This document shows, in pieces, positions 1 to 7,603 of a stretch of 64,000 nt of DNA. How positions within the stretch are numbered: the first letter of the stretch is position 1; every line of letters starts with the position of its first letter. The stretch comes from Pseudomonas bharatica CSV86. Lineage in GTDB: Bacteria > Pseudomonadota > Gammaproteobacteria > Pseudomonadales > Pseudomonadaceae. Both the position numbers and the translations under genes were made by a program. The stretch is from NCBI RefSeq assembly GCF_000319305.2, contig NZ_AMWJ02000004.1:124001-188000 (forward strand), in the 5' to 3' direction. A model generated the notes under the pieces. It made no database searches. It saw only the letters and a program-made list of their open reading frames with translations, and had not been told where the DNA came from.

Positions 1-848
1 TGGCCGCTTTCACGTTGTCGAGCATTGGTGACTTCGGATTTCGCTTGGGATATATCCGAGGCTATCTGCTCAATTTGTTTTGAGGACAGAGAAGGCATCG
101 GTGCTGTCGCACTGATCAGACTGGTGTTAGCACTTTCGATCTGTGCTCTTAGAGTATCGATTGCAATCTCGTAATCATTTTTTGCCGACTCAAGCTTGGT
201 TGACTCTAACTCAACTGATTTTACGTTTTGTTCCAGCGGGTAGGACTTTTTTGTTGTTGGGTCTTGAGCGTGCCTATGGGCAAGAGCAAGGCTTTTTACG
301 CGAAGGCCAAGCTGAGCGATTGAGCTCTCGAGCAGGCGCGCTTCATAAGCTGCCTTATAGGATGAAAGCCATGCCTCTCTAGGGTTTCTGGTATCCTTTG
401 GACGGTTGGCAGTTCTTAGATAGTCTACAAAATTTTTATCTATGGGATCTGTTCCAAAAAAATCCAGAGCGGTTTTCCTGGCGTTGGTCAAAGCATTTTG
501 CTTTTGTGCAAGCAGATCGCGCGCGGCCGTGAGCTTGTTTCCTATTACCTCAAGTTCTGAAAGTCCGTGAGGCGGTGGAGTCATTTTTTTTAGTGTGTCA
601 TCCAGGCTGGATGTAAGGTCTTTGTTTTGTTGGAAGTATTCCTCTTCGACTTGAGTCTTGTCTGCGTCGTGGTCTGTGACGATTTCGATTATCAGTGATC
701 CTGGCTGGAATCGTGAAAGATAATGGGCCCCAGGGATTGTTTCATGTTCCCAGCGCGTTATTTCTGATGAAATATGGCCCGAGTTATTGTCGGGGTGCGT
801 CGCAGTGATCGTTACTGCAGGTAAAGAAGTTGAATTTTGCTGTCGCAT
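1..848 (-). CDS. Partial gene, possible S-type pyocin/colicin-like bacteriocin (N-terminal part)
   Basis: The minus strand is open without a stop from an ATG at 848 to the left edge, giving 282 codons of an incomplete protein. An AAGGAG ribosome site lies about 8 bases before the ATG. The N-terminus begins MRQQNSTSLPAVTITATHP, a short low-complexity leader followed from about residue 75 by long charged, Gln/Glu/Lys-rich helical stretches likely to form coiled coils. In Pseudomonas this leader plus coiled-coil plan is typical of S-type pyocins and related polymorphic toxins, whose killing domain and immunity gene would lie beyond the left edge. The GC content and codon use (many AAA, TTT, ATA codons) are clearly lower than in the neighbours, suggesting horizontal transfer. 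The reading frame is certain; the family call is inference. Confidence 0.5.
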   Translation of the reverse strand, partial: MRQQNSTSLPAVTITATHPDNNSGHISSEITRWEHETIPGAHYLSRFQPGSLIIEIVTDHDADKTQVEEEYFQQNKDLTSSLDDTLKKMTPPPHGLSELEVIGNKLTAARDLLAQKQNALTNARKTALDFFGTDPIDKNFVDYLRTANRPKDTRNPREAWLSSYKAAYEARLLESSIAQLGLRVKSLALAHRHAQDPTTKKSYPLEQNVKSVELESTKLESAKNDYEIAIDTLRAQIESANTSLISATAPMPSLSSKQIEQIASDISQAKSEVTNARQRESG

Positions 849-949
849 ACAGGTAGCTCCTTCTCCATGTATGCGCAAAAATTTAGTTTTCTGATTTTTC
901 TAGGTGCTGTAAATAACTATAGAGGGGGTCTCATTTATTTCGCTTTATT

Positions 950-1510
950 TCATCTTGCCCACTGGCAATAACACCCCACCGCCATCGTTTGCGTCACCTT
1001 CACCGGCCGGCCCTCGGTCAGCGCCTGCAGAATCGGTTCGATAAAGCTGTTGCTGGCATTGCAGGTCGCCCCTTCGCTGTAGGGTCCGAAGTAGGCAAGG
1101 TTGCCTTCCTTGTCCCAGATCGCCACGGCAGGGCTGGCCGGCAGGTGGTCGGCGCCGGGCAGGCTGGCGATGGGCTTCAGTGCGCCCAGGTTGGCGGGAA
1201 GCTGGCCGTGGGTGCCTGGCTTTTGCACTACATGGAAGGCCACGCCCTGCGGGCCGTAGTGTTCGATCAGTTCGCCCAGGTGCTGCTGGTTGCCGACGTT
1301 GCATGGGCAGGCCGGGTCCCAGAAGTGCACCAGGCGGATCGGGCCGGGGCCGGCAAGTTCGGGCGGCAGGCGCAGGTGGTCGCCGGCGAAGAGCGCGGTC
1401 TGGTTGTCGAAGGGGCGCCGGTAGCGGCTCTGGAAGTTGTCATAGGCCAGCCACAGCCCGGCAGCGCAAAGGGCGAGGGTGAGGGCGGCGAGCAGTGTTT
1501 TCCCCGACAT
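950..1510 (-). CDS. DUF6436 thioredoxin-like membrane-anchored protein
   Basis: A 186-residue protein with one N-terminal membrane segment (about residues 4-24) and a periplasmic thioredoxin-like domain. The strand before the active site reads IRLVHFWDPACPCNVG, giving Cys68 and Cys70 where a thioredoxin has CxxC, so the motif is CxC. A second Cys pair lies near the C-terminus (VGCYCQW). This matches the DUF6436 family common in Pseudomonas; its substrate is unknown to me. The ATG at 1510 is preferred to an in-frame TTG at 1525, because the hydrophobic anchor then starts near the N-terminus. The flanking gene at 1609 is divergent. Confidence 0.75.
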   Translation of the reverse strand: MSGKTLLAALTLALCAAGLWLAYDNFQSRYRRPFDNQTALFAGDHLRLPPELAGPGPIRLVHFWDPACPCNVGNQQHLGELIEHYGPQGVAFHVVQKPGTHGQLPANLGALKPIASLPGADHLPASPAVAIWDKEGNLAYFGPYSEGATCNASNSFIEPILQALTEGRPVKVTQTMAVGCYCQWAR

Positions 1511-1608
1511 GGGCAATACCGGCAAATAAAAGGGGGCCAGCTTGCCATGCCTCCGCCGACAGATGAATATCGCAGGTCAATCCTTCAGTACCTTTCCGGA
1601 AGCCTTCC

Positions 1609-2541
1609 ATGTCCGCCTTGTTCCAAGCCGATCCCCTGCGTACCAGCCTGCTACCCCTGGCGGTGCGTCAGCCGTTGTCGGTCGAGGGCCAGGCGTACCA
1701 GCGTTTCTATGGCCTGGACCGGGTGCCTTGCGCGGCGAGCTGGCTGGGGCGTTTCTCCTGCGCGGGCTTCGAGGTCGTCAGCCAGGTCTGGCTGCCCGCC
1801 GAGTCGGTGGCGACGCTGGTGTTGCTGCACGGCTTCTACGATCACATGGGCCTGTACCGCCACGTGATCGACTGGGCACTGCAACAAGGCTTCGCTGTGA
1901 TCTCCTGCGATCTGCCCGGGCATGGCCTGTCCAGCGGCGAACGCGCCAGCATCGATGATTTCGCGGTGTACCAGCAGGTTCTGGACGAAGTGTTCCGCCA
2001 GGCCGCCGGCCTGCAATTGCCGCAGCCCTGGCACCTTTGCGGGCAGAGCACCGGCGGCGCCATTGCGGTCGATCACCTGCTGCACCGCGGCGAAGGCAGC
2101 CCGGTCAGCGGCGAGGTGATCCTGTTGTCGCCGCTGGTGCGACCGCGTGCCTGGGGTTGGTCGAAGCTCAGCTACTTCATGCTCAAACCCTTCGTCAATG
2201 GCATCGCCCGGCGTTTCAGCGAGAACAGCAACGACCCGACCTTCCTTCCGTTCCTGCTCGCCGACCCTTTGCAGCCGCGTCGCCTGCCTACTGCCTGGGT
2301 GGGTGCATTGGTCCAGTGGATACGGCGGATCGAGACGGCTCCCGGCAGCCCGCGCCAGCCGCTGATCGTGCAAGGGGAAGCGGACATGACCGTGGACTGG
2401 CGCTACAACCTCGAGGTGCTCAAGGCCAAGTTCGACGCGCCGAAGATATTGCTGCTGCCCGAGGCCCGGCATCATCTGGCCAATGAGCTGCCGGACATTC
2501 GCCGGCGCTATTTCGCCTTCATCGAACAGCGCCTGGGCTGA
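1609..2541 (+). CDS. Alpha/beta hydrolase, lysophospholipase / monoacylglycerol lipase type
   Basis: A 310-residue serine hydrolase without signal peptide. The oxyanion region LVLLHGFYDHMGLYRHVI is followed by the strand ending in CDLPGHGLS. The nucleophile elbow GQSTGG places the catalytic Ser at about residue 147, the acid is probably Asp259 (GEADMTVDW) and the base His288 (ARHHLANE). This is the serine-aminopeptidase S33/monoglyceride lipase-like branch that cleaves fatty acyl esters. The natural substrate cannot be told from sequence. It converges on the DUF2059 gene, and the two stop codons are adjacent at 2541/2542. Confidence 0.8.
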   Translation: MSALFQADPLRTSLLPLAVRQPLSVEGQAYQRFYGLDRVPCAASWLGRFSCAGFEVVSQVWLPAESVATLVLLHGFYDHMGLYRHVIDWALQQGFAVISCDLPGHGLSSGERASIDDFAVYQQVLDEVFRQAAGLQLPQPWHLCGQSTGGAIAVDHLLHRGEGSPVSGEVILLSPLVRPRAWGWSKLSYFMLKPFVNGIARRFSENSNDPTFLPFLLADPLQPRRLPTAWVGALVQWIRRIETAPGSPRQPLIVQGEADMTVDWRYNLEVLKAKFDAPKILLLPEARHHLANELPDIRRRYFAFIEQRLG

Positions 2542-3281
2542 TCACCTCAGGTCCGAGGAGCTTTGGCCCACAGCGAGGCCGGCACGGATCGCGGCCAGCG
2601 CGGCCTTGTAGTAGGCCTGGCCTTCGGCGGATTCGGCGAAGGTGGCGAACTCCTCCAGCTCGGCATCGGAAAGGTCGCGATAGACGTACAGCAGAGTGTT
2701 GTTCAGGTCTTCGCCGATCTGCTGCATCAGGCGCTGGCGCTGACCGTCCAGCATGCCCTGGGCCTGACCGCCGCCGAACAGGCCGGGAATCATCTGGCTG
2801 AGGCTGTCGGCGGCGACGCCGGCGATTGCCAGGCTAACCTCGGCGCCGGCTTCCCGGGCGGGCAGGGCCTGGGCCAGGTGGCCGATGATGAGCAGGCGGT
2901 TGTCGCTGGCCTGCATCTTCGGCAGGCCCTTGGCGTTCTTCGCCAACTGGTCGCGGCGGGTGGCGAGCAGTTCGGCGGCCACCACCTTGCGCCCCAGTGG
3001 CGACTGGAAGAAGGTCAGGGCGGGGGACGGGTCTTTCAGGTTGGCACGCAGTTGGGCGGCGGCGCGGCGATCCACGGCCTTGGCCTCGAAACGCTGGTTG
3101 CTGTTGTCCACCAGCGCCTGGAACACCGCGGGCGGCAGGCTTTTCTGGTAGCGCTGCTGGGCGGCGGCGATGGCATCGGAGAAGTGGGCGCGCTGCTCGG
3201 GCCAGCCGGCGACCTTGTACAGCTGATCGAGGGAGTCTGCCCTGACAGGCGTGGTGCAGATGATCAACAGCAGAAAAAACA
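2542..3281 (-). pseudogene. DUF2059 periplasmic protein, 5' end split off by an ISL3 insertion
   Basis: The remnant encodes most of a DUF2059 protein: a hydrophobic signal segment (LLLIICTTPVRA, probable cleavage after ARA-type site), then a helical domain ending with the DUF2059 C-terminal helices (LEEFATFAESAEGQAYYKAA). The IS at 3282-6266 cuts the gene within codon 6. Joining 6267-6284 to 3273 across the 8-bp duplication restores an ATG with an AGGAG site and the N-terminus MRRLFFLLLIICTTPVRA, a normal signal peptide. In the present state the frame stays open into the IS end to a TTG at 3315 without a good ribosome site, so weak expression of an altered N-terminus is possible but unlikely. 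The function of DUF2059 is unknown. Confidence 0.85.
3274..3281. repeat. Left copy of 8-bp IS target-site duplication
   Basis: AAAAAACA immediately outside the left inverted repeat is repeated exactly at 6267-6274 outside the right one. An 8-bp duplication is typical of ISL3-family elements and proves that the whole 3282-6266 segment arrived as one unit. Confidence 0.92.
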
Positions 3282-3305
3282 GGGTATCCGGAATTTCTGG
3301 TTGAT
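3282..3305 (+). repeat. Left terminal inverted repeat of the ISL3 element
   Basis: This 24-bp end starts GGGTATCCGGAATTTC and ends TGGTTGAT. It pairs with 6243-6266 with 20 of 24 positions identical, the eight innermost positions (TGGTTGAT) being perfect. Confidence 0.92.
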
Positions 3306-3457
3306 AAAATGCCAAAGATGTAAAGAAGAAAATCTTTCTCAGCGGATTATCTGATTGATCCTCTTCAGCCTACTCTACTGCCAATTTTCTGTTTCCACCT
3401 TCGCCTGAGTCTTCATAGCGATGCTGACTAGGGAGGACAGCGAGAGCTGGGCAAGCG

Positions 3458-3772
3458 TCAAAGCGGTTCTGGTTCATGCGCAATCCGGACACCTGCACAA
3501 CATTCCTCTTGTAAGAAACCGATCAAATTCTCTAGGTGCCCATACTCGGGTATACAGACAATCGTGCGGCTATGTTTCTCCTGCCGGATCAGCCCTACCT
3601 TGGCCATGCGCGCAAGGTGATGTGATAGCGTCGAAGCAGGAATACCCAGCCCCTTCTGGATATCTCCGACCGAAGCCCCATCATGGCCAGCTTTGACCAG
3701 AAAGCGGAACACGGACAGTCGGTGACTATTCCCTAGCTCAGCTAAGCTGGCTGCAACCTTTTCGTGATCCAT
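3458..3772 (-). CDS. ArsR-family winged-helix transcriptional regulator (IS passenger)
   Basis: A 104-residue protein starting at ATG 3772 (an upstream in-frame TTG exists at 3784). It has the ArsR winged helix-turn-helix: a first helix with LGNSHRLSVFRFLV, then DIQKGLGIPASTLSHHLARM as recognition region and a wing with LIRQEKHSRTIVCIP. The C-terminal tail contains a CC pair (EECCAGVRI) and other residues that could bind metal. It is divergent from the permease gene with a shared 111-bp promoter region, so it probably represses the permease and is released by a metal or metalloid. The effector is not deducible. Confidence 0.85.
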   Translation of the reverse strand: MDHEKVAASLAELGNSHRLSVFRFLVKAGHDGASVGDIQKGLGIPASTLSHHLARMAKVGLIRQEKHSRTIVCIPEYGHLENLIGFLQEECCAGVRIAHEPEPL

Positions 3773-3883
3773 AGCACGCCCCAATAATTCGATGTTTCTA
3801 GAATTATAGTTGACAGGTCGGATAAACGCAAGTAGGCTGCGTACATCATTTCGACAATACTAGAAATATAGGAGTAATATTGA
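3773..3883. promoter_or_regulatory. Divergent promoter/operator region between arsR and permease
   Basis: The region contains a perfect palindrome TTCTAGAA (3796-3803) and a related half-site, ACTAGAAATATAGG, near 3859-3872, each suitable as an ArsR-dimer operator. A plausible -35 box TTGACA (3810-3815) is followed 17 bp later by TAGGCT. An AGGAG ribosome site lies just before the permease ATG. Operator assignment is inference. Confidence 0.5.
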
Positions 3884-4918
3884 ATGTCATCTCAACTCCA
3901 AGACGCTCTAGGCATGTTCGCCTTTCTCGCTATCGAGCTATCGGTTTTATTCATTGGCATTAGCTTGCTGGTCGGAGTTCTTCAACGTCACATCCCACCA
4001 TCCAAGGTGGAAGCGTTACTGACTTCCAGTGGGAAGCGAGGCTATTTTCTTGCTGCTGGTTTAGGAGCTATAACGCCCTTCTGTAGTTGCTCGACTATCC
4101 CCATGTTGAAAGGGTTGATTCGGGCACGGGCCGGTTTTGGGCCGATGATGGTGTTTCTTTTCTCATCTCCGTTGCTGAATCCTATCGTCGTCGGCCTGCT
4201 GGTTGCCACGTTTGGATGGACACTTACTGCTATCTATGTGCTCGCCGCTTTGGTGGTCGCGGTAGGTGCCGGATGGCTGCTTCACACGCTTGGCTTCGAG
4301 CGTTATGTGCGCCGGACGGCGACACAAGAGAGCAGTGGATGTAGTTCATCAGCAAGCCCGTGCAGTGCTACATCGACCGCATCGAGTTGCGGCACCAACA
4401 GCTGCGACACCACTCCGAAGACGGCTTCTTGCGGGGCTGATAGGAAGACAACAGTCTCTACGTCTAGCGAATGCTGTGACAGTCAACCCACTGTCACGGT
4501 TAAGAAAGAAGGGAAGTACAGTGGTGTGTGGCGGGAAGCTTGGTCGGACTTTATCGATGTGTTGCCTTACCTGCTCATCGGTATTGCGATTGGCAGCGTG
4601 ATCTATGGTTTCATGCCCACTGACTTATTGGAGCAGTATGCAGGCCCAGATAATCCCTTTGCCATTCCAGTTGCCGCTGTCATCGGCGTGCCGTTGTATA
4701 TTCGCGCTGAAGCCGTCATACCTCTGGCAGCGGCTCTGATGGCCAAAGGCGTGGGTGCCGGGACGGTGCTAGCGTTGATCATCGGCAGTGCCGGAGCCAG
4801 CCTGACTGAGCTCATTCTGTTGCGCTCTTTGTTCACGCTGAAGCTTTTAGCGGCGTTTTTAGCAGTCATTTTTGCTATGGCGATGATTGCCGGTTACGCC
4901 ACCTACCTGTTTTTCTGA
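3884..4918 (+). CDS. Permease of the UPF0718/YraQ type with Cys-rich loop, SO_0444-like metal efflux (IS passenger)
   Basis: A 344-residue integral membrane protein. The first half has four hydrophobic helices and the family motif TPFCSCSTIP (about residues 64-73) followed by a conserved FSSPLLNPI segment. A hydrophilic loop of about 65 residues (148-213) is rich in Cys, Ser and Thr, with CSS, CSA, CGT, CDT, CGA and CC elements. The second half repeats the permease fold (DFIDVLPYLLIGIAIG; GVPLYIRAEAVIPLAAAL). The Cys-rich loop is the hallmark of the SO_0444 group, which is linked to Cu/Zn or other metal efflux. With the divergent ArsR regulator it forms a self-contained resistance cassette riding on the IS. 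Confidence 0.8.
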   Translation: MSSQLQDALGMFAFLAIELSVLFIGISLLVGVLQRHIPPSKVEALLTSSGKRGYFLAAGLGAITPFCSCSTIPMLKGLIRARAGFGPMMVFLFSSPLLNPIVVGLLVATFGWTLTAIYVLAALVVAVGAGWLLHTLGFERYVRRTATQESSGCSSSASPCSATSTASSCGTNSCDTTPKTASCGADRKTTVSTSSECCDSQPTVTVKKEGKYSGVWREAWSDFIDVLPYLLIGIAIGSVIYGFMPTDLLEQYAGPDNPFAIPVAAVIGVPLYIRAEAVIPLAAALMAKGVGAGTVLALIIGSAGASLTELILLRSLFTLKLLAAFLAVIFAMAMIAGYATYLFF

Positions 4919-4930
4919 TCAAGGCGGGAG

Positions 4931-6208
4931 ATGATTAATTCGTTAAGCCTTCCTGGGTACCAGTTGGTGGATTCTGATGAGCAGAATGAAGACATACATT
5001 TTCGGCTTGAAGCACCTACACCAGTAGCCTGCGAGGGGTGCGGCGTGCAGGGTGAGTTCGTGCGGTTCGGCAAGCGTGACGTTCCCTATCGTGATCTGCC
5101 CATCCACGGCAAGCGGGTCACTCTCTGGGTGGTCCGCCGCCGATACACCTGCCGGGCCTGCAAGACAACATTCAGGCCCCAGCTACCGGAGATGGTGGAC
5201 GGATTCCGTATGACACTGCGGCTGCATGAGTACGTGGAGAAGGAATCCTTCAACCACCCCTACACCTTTGTGGCGGCACAGACCGGCCTGGACGAGAAGA
5301 CGGTGCGCGACATCTTCAACGCCCGCGCCGAGTTCCTGGGGCGCTGGCACCGCTTCGAGACGCCCCGCATCCTGGGCATTGACGAGCTATACCTGAACAA
5401 GCGCTACCGCTGCATTCTGACCAACATTGAGGAGCGAACCCTGCTCGACCTGCTGGCCACCCGCCGCCAGGACGTGGTGACCAACTACCTGATGAAGCTG
5501 AAAGACCGGCAGAAGGTCGAGATCGTCAGCATGGACATGTGGAACCCCTACCGGGCAGCGGTCAAGGCTGTGCTGCCCCAGGCCCGTATCGTGGTCGATA
5601 AGTTCCATGTGGTGCGCATGGCCAACGATGCCCTAGAGAGAGTGCGCAAGGGCCTCAGAAAGGAGCTGAAACCGTCCCAGAGCCGGACTCTCAAGGGAGA
5701 CCGGAAAATCCTGCTGAAACGCGCTCACGAAGTCTCAGACCGGGAGCGCCTCATCATGGAGACCTGGACAGGCGCGTTCCCGCAACTGCTGGCCGCCTAC
5801 GAGCACAAGGAGCGCTTCTACGGCATCTGGGACGCCACCACACGGCTCCAGGCAGAAGCCGCCCTGGACGAGTGGATAGCCACCATCCCGAAGGGCCAAA
5901 AGGAAGTCTGGAGCGATCTGGTCAGGGCAGTGGGAAACTGGCGCGAAGAGACCATGACCTACTTCGAGACGGACATGCCCGTCACCAACGCTTACACGGA
6001 GTCCATCAACCGACTGGCCAAGGACAAGAACCGTGAAGGGCGCGGTTACTCCTTCGAGGTGATGCGGGCACGAATGCTCTACACCACGAAGCACAAGAAG
6101 AAGGCACCGACTGCGAAGGTCTCTCCTTTCTACAAGAAAACCATCGGTTACGGACTGCCGGACTTCGCAGAGGAACTCAACTACGGAGTCGATCTATCAA
6201 CCATCTGA
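4931..6208 (+). CDS. tnpA: ISL3-family transposase
   Basis: A 425-residue DDE transposase. The N-terminal zinc ribbon shows CEGCG ... CRACK (about residues 35-78). A helix-turn-helix follows around residues 90-130 (FVAAQTGLDEKTVRDIF). The catalytic triad is visible as Asp in LGIDELYL (about 150), Asp in VVDKFHVVRMAND (about 222) and Glu in NAYTESINRLAK (about 356). The length matches intact ISL3 transposases and no frameshift is present, so the element is probably still mobile. It lies 12 bp after the permease stop, and the right IS end follows 34 bp after its own stop. Its GC content is higher than that of the passenger genes. Confidence 0.95.
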   Translation: MINSLSLPGYQLVDSDEQNEDIHFRLEAPTPVACEGCGVQGEFVRFGKRDVPYRDLPIHGKRVTLWVVRRRYTCRACKTTFRPQLPEMVDGFRMTLRLHEYVEKESFNHPYTFVAAQTGLDEKTVRDIFNARAEFLGRWHRFETPRILGIDELYLNKRYRCILTNIEERTLLDLLATRRQDVVTNYLMKLKDRQKVEIVSMDMWNPYRAAVKAVLPQARIVVDKFHVVRMANDALERVRKGLRKELKPSQSRTLKGDRKILLKRAHEVSDRERLIMETWTGAFPQLLAAYEHKERFYGIWDATTRLQAEAALDEWIATIPKGQKEVWSDLVRAVGNWREETMTYFETDMPVTNAYTESINRLAKDKNREGRGYSFEVMRARMLYTTKHKKKAPTAKVSPFYKKTIGYGLPDFAEELNYGVDLSTI

Positions 6209-6242
6209 TAATGGTATCAGGTTGGTGGGGTAAAGGTGCCCC

Positions 6243-6266
6243 ATCAACCATTAAATCCGTATACCC
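6243..6266 (-). repeat. Right terminal inverted repeat of the ISL3 element
   Basis: The reverse complement reads GGGTATACGGATTTAA then TGGTTGAT and pairs with 3282-3305 at 20 of 24 positions. The target duplication AAAAAACA follows directly at 6267. Confidence 0.92.
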
Positions 6267-6284
6267 AAAAAACAAACGGCGCAT
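6267..6284 (-). pseudogene. Separated start codon and first codons of the split DUF2059 gene (with right target duplication)
   Basis: Read on the minus strand, 6284 to 6267 encodes MRRLFF. An AGGAG ribosome site sits 6 bases before the ATG (6290-6295 region). The last bases, 6267-6274, are the right copy of the AAAAAACA duplication. Deleting the IS and one copy of the duplication joins this fragment in frame to 2542-3273. Confidence 0.85.
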
Positions 6285-6407
6285 TCAGGACTCCTGTCGG
6301 CAGGCGGCTATTGTCCGTGGCCTTGCGGGGCTTTGTCGAGACGCCAGTGCGTCGATGCGACCAAGTGGCGCTGTCGGTTTGGCCGCCGGCCCGTTACCAT
6401 GCGCGCC

Positions 6408-7031
6408 ATGCACATATCCTCCGAACATCCGCAGATTCCCGGTATTGTCGACGACCTCGCCAATCAGGGCTGGTCGCACCAGGCAATCTTCCTGCCCGAG
6501 GCGTTGACCCGGGCCCTGGCGGCCGAATGCCGGCAACGCGCTGAACAAGGCGAGCTGGCCCCGGCGGCCGTGGGGCGTGGCCAGGGCCAGGAAGTGCGCG
6601 AAGGCATACGTGGCGACCATATCCTCTGGATCGAACCCGGGCAGTCCGAGGCCTGCGACCACTACCTGGCATTGATGGACGGCCTGCGCGAAGCGCTGAA
6701 TCGCGACTTCTACCTGGGGCTGGAGGATTTCGAATGCCACTTTGCCCGTTACCCGGCAGGCACCTTCTATCGCAAGCACCTCGACCGCTTCCGTGACGAT
6801 GACCGCCGCACCGTCTCGGCCATCATCTACCTCAACGAGGAATGGGCGGCGCAGGACGGCGGTGAACTGCGCATCTACCTGGCGGACGGCAGCGAGCGGG
6901 ATATCCCGCCAGTAGGCGGCAGCCTGGTCGTGTTCATGTCCGCCGACCTGCCCCATGAGGTGCTGATGGCACATCGCGAGCGTCTTTCGGTCACTGGCTG
7001 GTTCCGCCGTCGTGGCAACGATCCCTTCTGA
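6408..7031 (+). CDS. 2-oxoglutarate/Fe(II)-dependent oxygenase (SM-20 / prolyl-4-hydroxylase-like)
   Basis: A 207-residue cytosolic oxygenase. The iron-binding facial triad is seen as His124 and Asp126 (YRKHLDRF) and His183 (ADLPHEVL); the 2-oxoglutarate-binding Arg is probably in HRERLSVTGWF. These lie on the double-stranded beta-helix core AIIYLNEEW ... GGELRIYL. The substrate is unknown; relatives hydroxylate proteins such as prolyl residues of EF-Tu. The ATG at 6408 is preferred, but ATG 6399 is equally in frame and neither has a strong ribosome site. The 3' end overlaps the next gene by 20 bp, so the two are probably co-transcribed. Confidence 0.85.
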   Translation: MHISSEHPQIPGIVDDLANQGWSHQAIFLPEALTRALAAECRQRAEQGELAPAAVGRGQGQEVREGIRGDHILWIEPGQSEACDHYLALMDGLREALNRDFYLGLEDFECHFARYPAGTFYRKHLDRFRDDDRRTVSAIIYLNEEWAAQDGGELRIYLADGSERDIPPVGGSLVVFMSADLPHEVLMAHRERLSVTGWFRRRGNDPF

Positions 7032-7515
7032 TCTGTCGCGGGTGCTGGTGAGCGCCTGCCTGCTCGGCCAGCCGGTGCGCTATGACGGGCGTGCCAGTGG
7101 TCATCCCGATCTGTTGCAGACCTGGCAGAAGCAGGGGCGGGTGGTGCCGTTGTGTCCGGAGGTGGCGGGTGGGCTGCCGACGCCTCGGCCGCCGGCGGAA
7201 ATTCCCGGCGGGCAGGGCGGGGCGGTGCTGGATGGCGAGGTGCAGGTGGTGACGGTGCTCGGGGAGGATGTCAGCGCCGAGTTTCTCGCCGGGGCGCGGA
7301 TGGCCCTGGAGCTGGTGCGGCGGCACGGGATCCGCGTGGCGGTGTTGAAGGCGGGGAGCCCGTCCTGTGGCAACCGGCTGGTTTATGAAGGGACCTTCAG
7401 TGGCAACAAGGTTGCCGGTGAGGGGGTGACCAGTGCCTTGCTGCGGCGCGAAGGGGTGCTGGTGTTCAGTGAGCTGGAGCTGGAAGAAGCGGCTCGGGCG
7501 CTGGATTCGCTGTGA
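7012..7515 (+). CDS. DUF523 family protein (YbbK-like)
   Basis: A 167-residue protein starting at a GTG inside the end of the oxygenase gene. It carries the DUF523 signatures: VSACLLGQPVRYDG near the N-terminus, PLCPEVAGGLPTPRPPAEI in the middle, and KAGSPSCGN towards the C-terminus. Conserved Cys residues in each block suggest binding of metal or an Fe-S cluster, but no function is established that I can name. Translational coupling with the oxygenase is likely from the 20-bp overlap. Confidence 0.85.
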   Translation: MATIPSDLSRVLVSACLLGQPVRYDGRASGHPDLLQTWQKQGRVVPLCPEVAGGLPTPRPPAEIPGGQGGAVLDGEVQVVTVLGEDVSAEFLAGARMALELVRRHGIRVAVLKAGSPSCGNRLVYEGTFSGNKVAGEGVTSALLRREGVLVFSELELEEAARALDSL

Positions 7516-7524
7516 TCTTCAGGA

Positions 7525-7583
7525 CCTCATCGCTGGCAAGCCAGCTCCCACAGGGTGTGGGAGCTGGCTTGCCAGCGATGAGG
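7525..7583. repeat. REP pair (inverted, GCTGGCTTGCCAGCGATGAGG type)
   Basis: Two 28-bp arms, 7525-7552 and 7556-7583, are perfect inverted copies separated by 3 bp. This is the most frequent REP type of the window, lying between the convergent DUF523 and binding-protein genes. Confidence 0.9.
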
Positions 7584-7603
7584 CCATCAGCAGCGCTGAA
7601 TAT

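Larger units (their letters stand above)
3282..6266 (+). mobile_element. Complete ISL3-family insertion sequence with passenger arsR and permease genes
   Basis: The 2,985-bp element is bounded by 24-bp imperfect inverted repeats (20/24 matches; outer ends GGGTATCCGG and GGGTATACGG) and flanked by the direct repeat AAAAAACA. Inside, in order, lie an ArsR-type regulator (minus), a Cys-rich permease (plus) and the ISL3 transposase (plus). The arrangement resembles the group of Pseudomonas ISL3 elements that carry metal-related passenger genes (ISPst2/ISPpu12 type, from memory). The left part is clearly AT-richer than the transposase gene, so passenger and transposase may have different origins. 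The insertion destroys the DUF2059 gene. Confidence 0.93.

Noticed and set aside
143-382. 79-codon plus-strand ORF near the left edge
   Set aside because: It lies antisense to the 282-codon minus-strand frame, has no ribosome site and no recognisable features.
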